Assembly (NCBI GenBank): GCA_017305835.1
Contig: JAFKJY010000056.1
Span: 1-63,179, forward strand
DNA: 63,179 bases
Source of the DNA: Hyphomicrobiales bacterium
Lineage (GTDB): Bacteria; Pseudomonadota; Alphaproteobacteria; Rhizobiales; Rhizobiaceae
Direction: 5' to 3'
This document shows positions 60,708 through 63,179 of this stretch, piece by piece (position 1 is the first letter of the stretch; every line of letters starts with the position of its first letter). The notes below the pieces were generated by a model. That model was given only the letters and a program-made list of their open reading frames with translations. It did no database searches and was not told the origin of the DNA. The translations under genes and the position numbers were made by a program.

Positions 60708-61769
60708 TCAGGGCAGCGCGTGCACCGAGGCCGGGGAGGGCGTCAGGCGCACTGTGTCGCCGACCTTGAGCAGGCCGGTTTCGGCCGGGTTGGGATGGTC
60801 GACCAGCCAGTCGCCGGCGCCGTCCACCGCCACCAGATATTCGACCACGCTGCCGAGGAACATGGCGCGCTTCACCGTGCCGGAGAGCAGCCCGTCCTTC
60901 GCGTCGATGCGCACCGCCTCCGGCCGCACCACCAGCGTCACCTTCGCGCCTGCCTGCCGTCCTGCCGTCGCCGGCAACTTCAGCTCGCGCCCGGCGATCT
61001 CGACCGCGCCACCGGCCGAGACCGTCGCCTCGACGAAGTTCGCCTTGCCGACGAAGTCGGCGACGAAGCGGGTGGCGGGCCTGGCGTAGATCGTGTGCGG
61101 CGTGCCCGCCTGCTCGACAGCGCCGGCATTCATCACCACGATCTCGTCCGAGATGCTCATCGCCTCGACCTGGTCGTGGGTGACGTAGATCGAGGTGATG
61201 CCGAAGCGCTGCTGCAGCTCGCGGATCTCGACGCGCATCTGCTCGCGCAGCTTGGCGTCTAGGTTCGACAGCGGCTCGTCGAACAGGAGCACGCGCGGCT
61301 CCATGACGAGGCAACGCGCGAGCGCCACGCGCTGCTGCTGGCCGCCGGAGAGCTGGTTGGGCGAGCGCCGCGCATAGGGGCCGAGCCCGGTCTGGTCGAG
61401 CACGCGGCCGACCCGCTCCCCGATCTCCGCCTTCGGCAGCTTGCGCAGCCTCAGCCCGAAGGCGACGTTCTCGAACACGTCGAGATGCGGGAACACGGCG
61501 TAGGACTGGAACACCATCGCCGTGTCGCGCTTGTTCGGCGGCTCGTCGTTGATGCGTTTCTCGCCGAAGAAGATGTCGCCCGCCGTCGGCTCCTCGAAGC
61601 CGGCGATCATCCGCAGAAGCGTGGTCTTGCCGCAGCCGGAAGGTCCGAGCAGCGTGACCAGCTTGCCCGCCGCGATCTCCAGGTTGACGTTCTTCACCGC
61701 CGCCACGGACGAGCCGTCCGGGGCCGTGAACACCTTCTCGACGCCGACGATGCGGATGCTGTCGGTCAT
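60708..61769 (-). CDS. Iron/polyamine-type ABC transporter ATP-binding protein (FbpC/PotA-like)
   Basis: A 353-aa ATPase: Walker A GPSGCGKTT at 42-50, Q-loop FQSYAVFPHLDVFENVAFGL, signature LSGGQQQRVALARCL, Walker B LLFDEPLSNLDAKLR, and a C-terminal TOBE-type regulatory domain (about 240-353, VRPEAVRID). The class imports ferric iron, spermidine/putrescine, thiamine or aminoethylphosphonate. It overlaps the permease gene by four bases. The ATG is supported by that overlap; in-frame sequence upstream is antisense to the permease. Confidence 0.9.
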   Translation of the reverse strand: MTDSIRIVGVEKVFTAPDGSSVAAVKNVNLEIAAGKLVTLLGPSGCGKTTLLRMIAGFEEPTAGDIFFGEKRINDEPPNKRDTAMVFQSYAVFPHLDVFENVAFGLRLRKLPKAEIGERVGRVLDQTGLGPYARRSPNQLSGGQQQRVALARCLVMEPRVLLFDEPLSNLDAKLREQMRVEIRELQQRFGITSIYVTHDQVEAMSISDEIVVMNAGAVEQAGTPHTIYARPATRFVADFVGKANFVEATVSAGGAVEIAGRELKLPATAGRQAGAKVTLVVRPEAVRIDAKDGLLSGTVKRAMFLGSVVEYLVAVDGAGDWLVDHPNPAETGLLKVGDTVRLTPSPASVHALP

Positions 61770-63179
61770 TGGAACCTCACCATGGACGTATGCCGGCTCC
61801 AGCGGCCGACGAGCAGGCTGATGATGCCGATGGCGATCAGCACGATGACGATGACGACGATGCTGAAGGCGGCCGCCACGCCGAGCCGGCCTGAGCCGAC
61901 CTGGTTGAGGATCTGCACCGTCATCAGGTTCCAGTTCGCCGAGACGAGGAAGATCGCCGCGCTGATCGCCGTCATGGCGCGCACGAAGGCGTAGACGAGG
62001 CCGGAGAAGAAGGCGGGCGCGATCAGCGGCAGCGTCACCTTGCGGAAGGTGGTCAGGCTGCTCGCGCCGAGGTTCTGCGCGGCCTCCTCGATCGACGGGT
62101 CGATCTGCCTGAGCACGGCGATGCCGGACTGGATGCCGACCGGCATGTAGCGGAACACGAAGCACAGGACGAGGATCGCCAGCGTGCCCGTCAGCAGGAA
62201 GGGCGGCGTGTTGAAGGCGAGGATGTAGCCGATGCCGACGACCGTGCCGGGCACCGCGAAGGAGAGGATGGAACCGAACTCCAGCGCGGTGCGGCCGGGG
62301 AACACGCGCCGCACCACGAGGAAGGCGACCAGCATGCCGAGCAGGCCGCTGACGGGTGTGGAGACCAGCGCCACGATGAGCGTGTCGACGACCGAATTTA
62401 GCCCGACCTGGAAGACGTAGATGAAATGGGCGAGCGTCGGCGCGTAGTTGAAGCCCCACACCTTGGTGAAGGCGCCGACGAGGATGACGGCGTAGAAGGC
62501 CGCCACCAGCAGCGCGAAGAACAGCACCAGCCCGTAGAGCAGCCATTTCACCGGGTCTGAGACGATCTTTGAGGTCGAGGCCGTCGGCTTGCCGGTGACG
62601 GTGATGTACTGCCGCTTGGCGAGGTAGTAGCGCTGGATGGCGAAGGCCGTCATCGACGGGATCAGGAGCACGATCGCCAGCGTCGCCCCGCGCGACAGGT
62701 TGAACGAGCCGGTGATCTCCAGATAGGCCTGCGGCGCCAGCATCGGGAAGGCCGCGCCCGCCAGCACCAGCGGATTGCCGAAATCGGCCATCGATTCGAT
62801 GAACACGACCAGGAAGGCGCTGGCGATGCCCGGCAGCGACAGCGGGAAGCTGACCTTCCAGAAGGTCTGCCAGCGGCTCGCCCCGATGTTGAGCGCGGCG
62901 TCCTCCAGCGTAGGGCTGAGCGAGGCGAGCACGCCGCGCAGCGACAGATAGGCGATCGGCGCGAAGGTGAAGACCTGCGACAGCACGACGCCGTGGAAGC
63001 CGTAGATGGAGAAGTCGGAGAGCCCGAGGATCTGGCGCGTCACCAGACCGTTGAAGCCGAACAGGAACAGGATCGACACCGCGCTGACGAAGGGCGGCGA
63101 CACGATCGGCAGCATGGTTATGTAGTGCAGGAGCGTCTTGCCCGGCACGTCGAGCCGGGTCAGCACGAAGGCGCAGACA
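61766..63179 (-). CDS. Partial iron-type ABC transporter double permease (FbpB/ThiP-like)
   Basis: The gene enters from the right edge; the C-terminal 470 or so residues are visible. Two permease halves are recognisable by their EAA loops: EDAALNIGASRWQTFWKVSFPLSLPGIASAFLVVF and EEAAQNLGASSLTTFRKVTLPLIAPAFFSGLVYAF. Such double permeases occur in ferric iron, thiamine and phosphonate importers and are usually 550-700 aa. The N terminus and the binding-protein gene lie outside the window, so the substrate cannot be named. Confidence 0.88.
   Translation of the reverse strand, partial: VCAFVLTRLDVPGKTLLHYITMLPIVSPPFVSAVSILFLFGFNGLVTRQILGLSDFSIYGFHGVVLSQVFTFAPIAYLSLRGVLASLSPTLEDAALNIGASRWQTFWKVSFPLSLPGIASAFLVVFIESMADFGNPLVLAGAAFPMLAPQAYLEITGSFNLSRGATLAIVLLIPSMTAFAIQRYYLAKRQYITVTGKPTASTSKIVSDPVKWLLYGLVLFFALLVAAFYAVILVGAFTKVWGFNYAPTLAHFIYVFQVGLNSVVDTLIVALVSTPVSGLLGMLVAFLVVRRVFPGRTALEFGSILSFAVPGTVVGIGYILAFNTPPFLLTGTLAILVLCFVFRYMPVGIQSGIAVLRQIDPSIEEAAQNLGASSLTTFRKVTLPLIAPAFFSGLVYAFVRAMTAISAAIFLVSANWNLMTVQILNQVGSGRLGVAAAFSIVVIVIVLIAIGIISLLVGRWSRHTSMVRFQ

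Overview
The window is GC-rich, densely coded alphaproteobacterial chromosome, most likely Hyphomicrobiales (Rhizobiales). The evidence is FixGHIS-type oxidase maturation genes, an Aap-type amino-acid transporter, an FnrL-type regulator, and at 60605-60707 a palindromic intergenic element of a kind I associate with Mesorhizobium relatives. No rRNA, tRNA, insertion sequence or CRISPR array was seen, and no stretch longer than about 260 bp lacks a gene.

Layout. 1-1106: start of a peptide ABC transporter operon. 1364-2545: membrane diguanylate cyclase. 2542-12007: micro-oxic respiration block, with ccoNOQP (cbb3 oxidase), ccoGHIS (maturation), a hemerythrin-domain protein and an FNR-type oxygen sensor. 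Perfect TTGA-N6-TCAA boxes lie upstream of ccoG, ccoN and fnr. 12241-17983: amino-acid uptake (aapJQM, without its ATPase) with a class V aminotransferase, a RidA protein and a YheO/HTH_22 regulator. 18093-23304: nnrS and a ubiD-family gene, divergent from ubiT-ubiU-ubiV, the oxygen-independent ubiquinone hydroxylation genes. 23347-31815: a Dnr/NnrR-type regulator divergent from an eight-gene operon for a B-family heme-copper enzyme with CuA. Its subunit I lacks the cross-linked active-site tyrosine, so I read it as an sNOR-like nitric oxide reductase. It comes with CtaB, SenC, a cytochrome b/ferredoxin fusion, a small anchored protein and a bacteriohemerythrin. A four-cysteine DUF6455-like gene follows on the other strand.

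31934-41696: a symporter-linked histidine kinase, a stand-alone receiver, an OmpR-type regulator and an Hpt protein, next to a branched-chain-type ABC transporter. That transporter's promoter region holds four exact 11-bp-spaced direct repeats. 41708-60585: a catabolic island with a TetR regulator, a flavin/FeS demethylase-type enzyme, a MalY/PatB C-S lyase, a DAO-type oxidase, an OsmC protein, a complete peptide-type ABC transporter, a periplasmic-binding-fold protein, an acetoacetyl-CoA synthetase-like ligase, and two cytoplasmic BisC/DMSO-reductase paralogues at its two ends. 60708-63179: an iron/polyamine-type ABC transporter running off the right edge.

How it fits together. Positions 2542-31883 look like one low-oxygen/NO programme: high-affinity oxidase, putative NO reductase, NO-associated NnrS, diiron proteins, and quinone synthesis that needs no oxygen. 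Two regulator classes (FNR-type and Dnr/NnrR-type) sit beside two distinguishable operator classes (TTGA-N6-TCAA and TTGCG-N4-CGCAA). The right half is nutrient scavenging under its own signalling systems.
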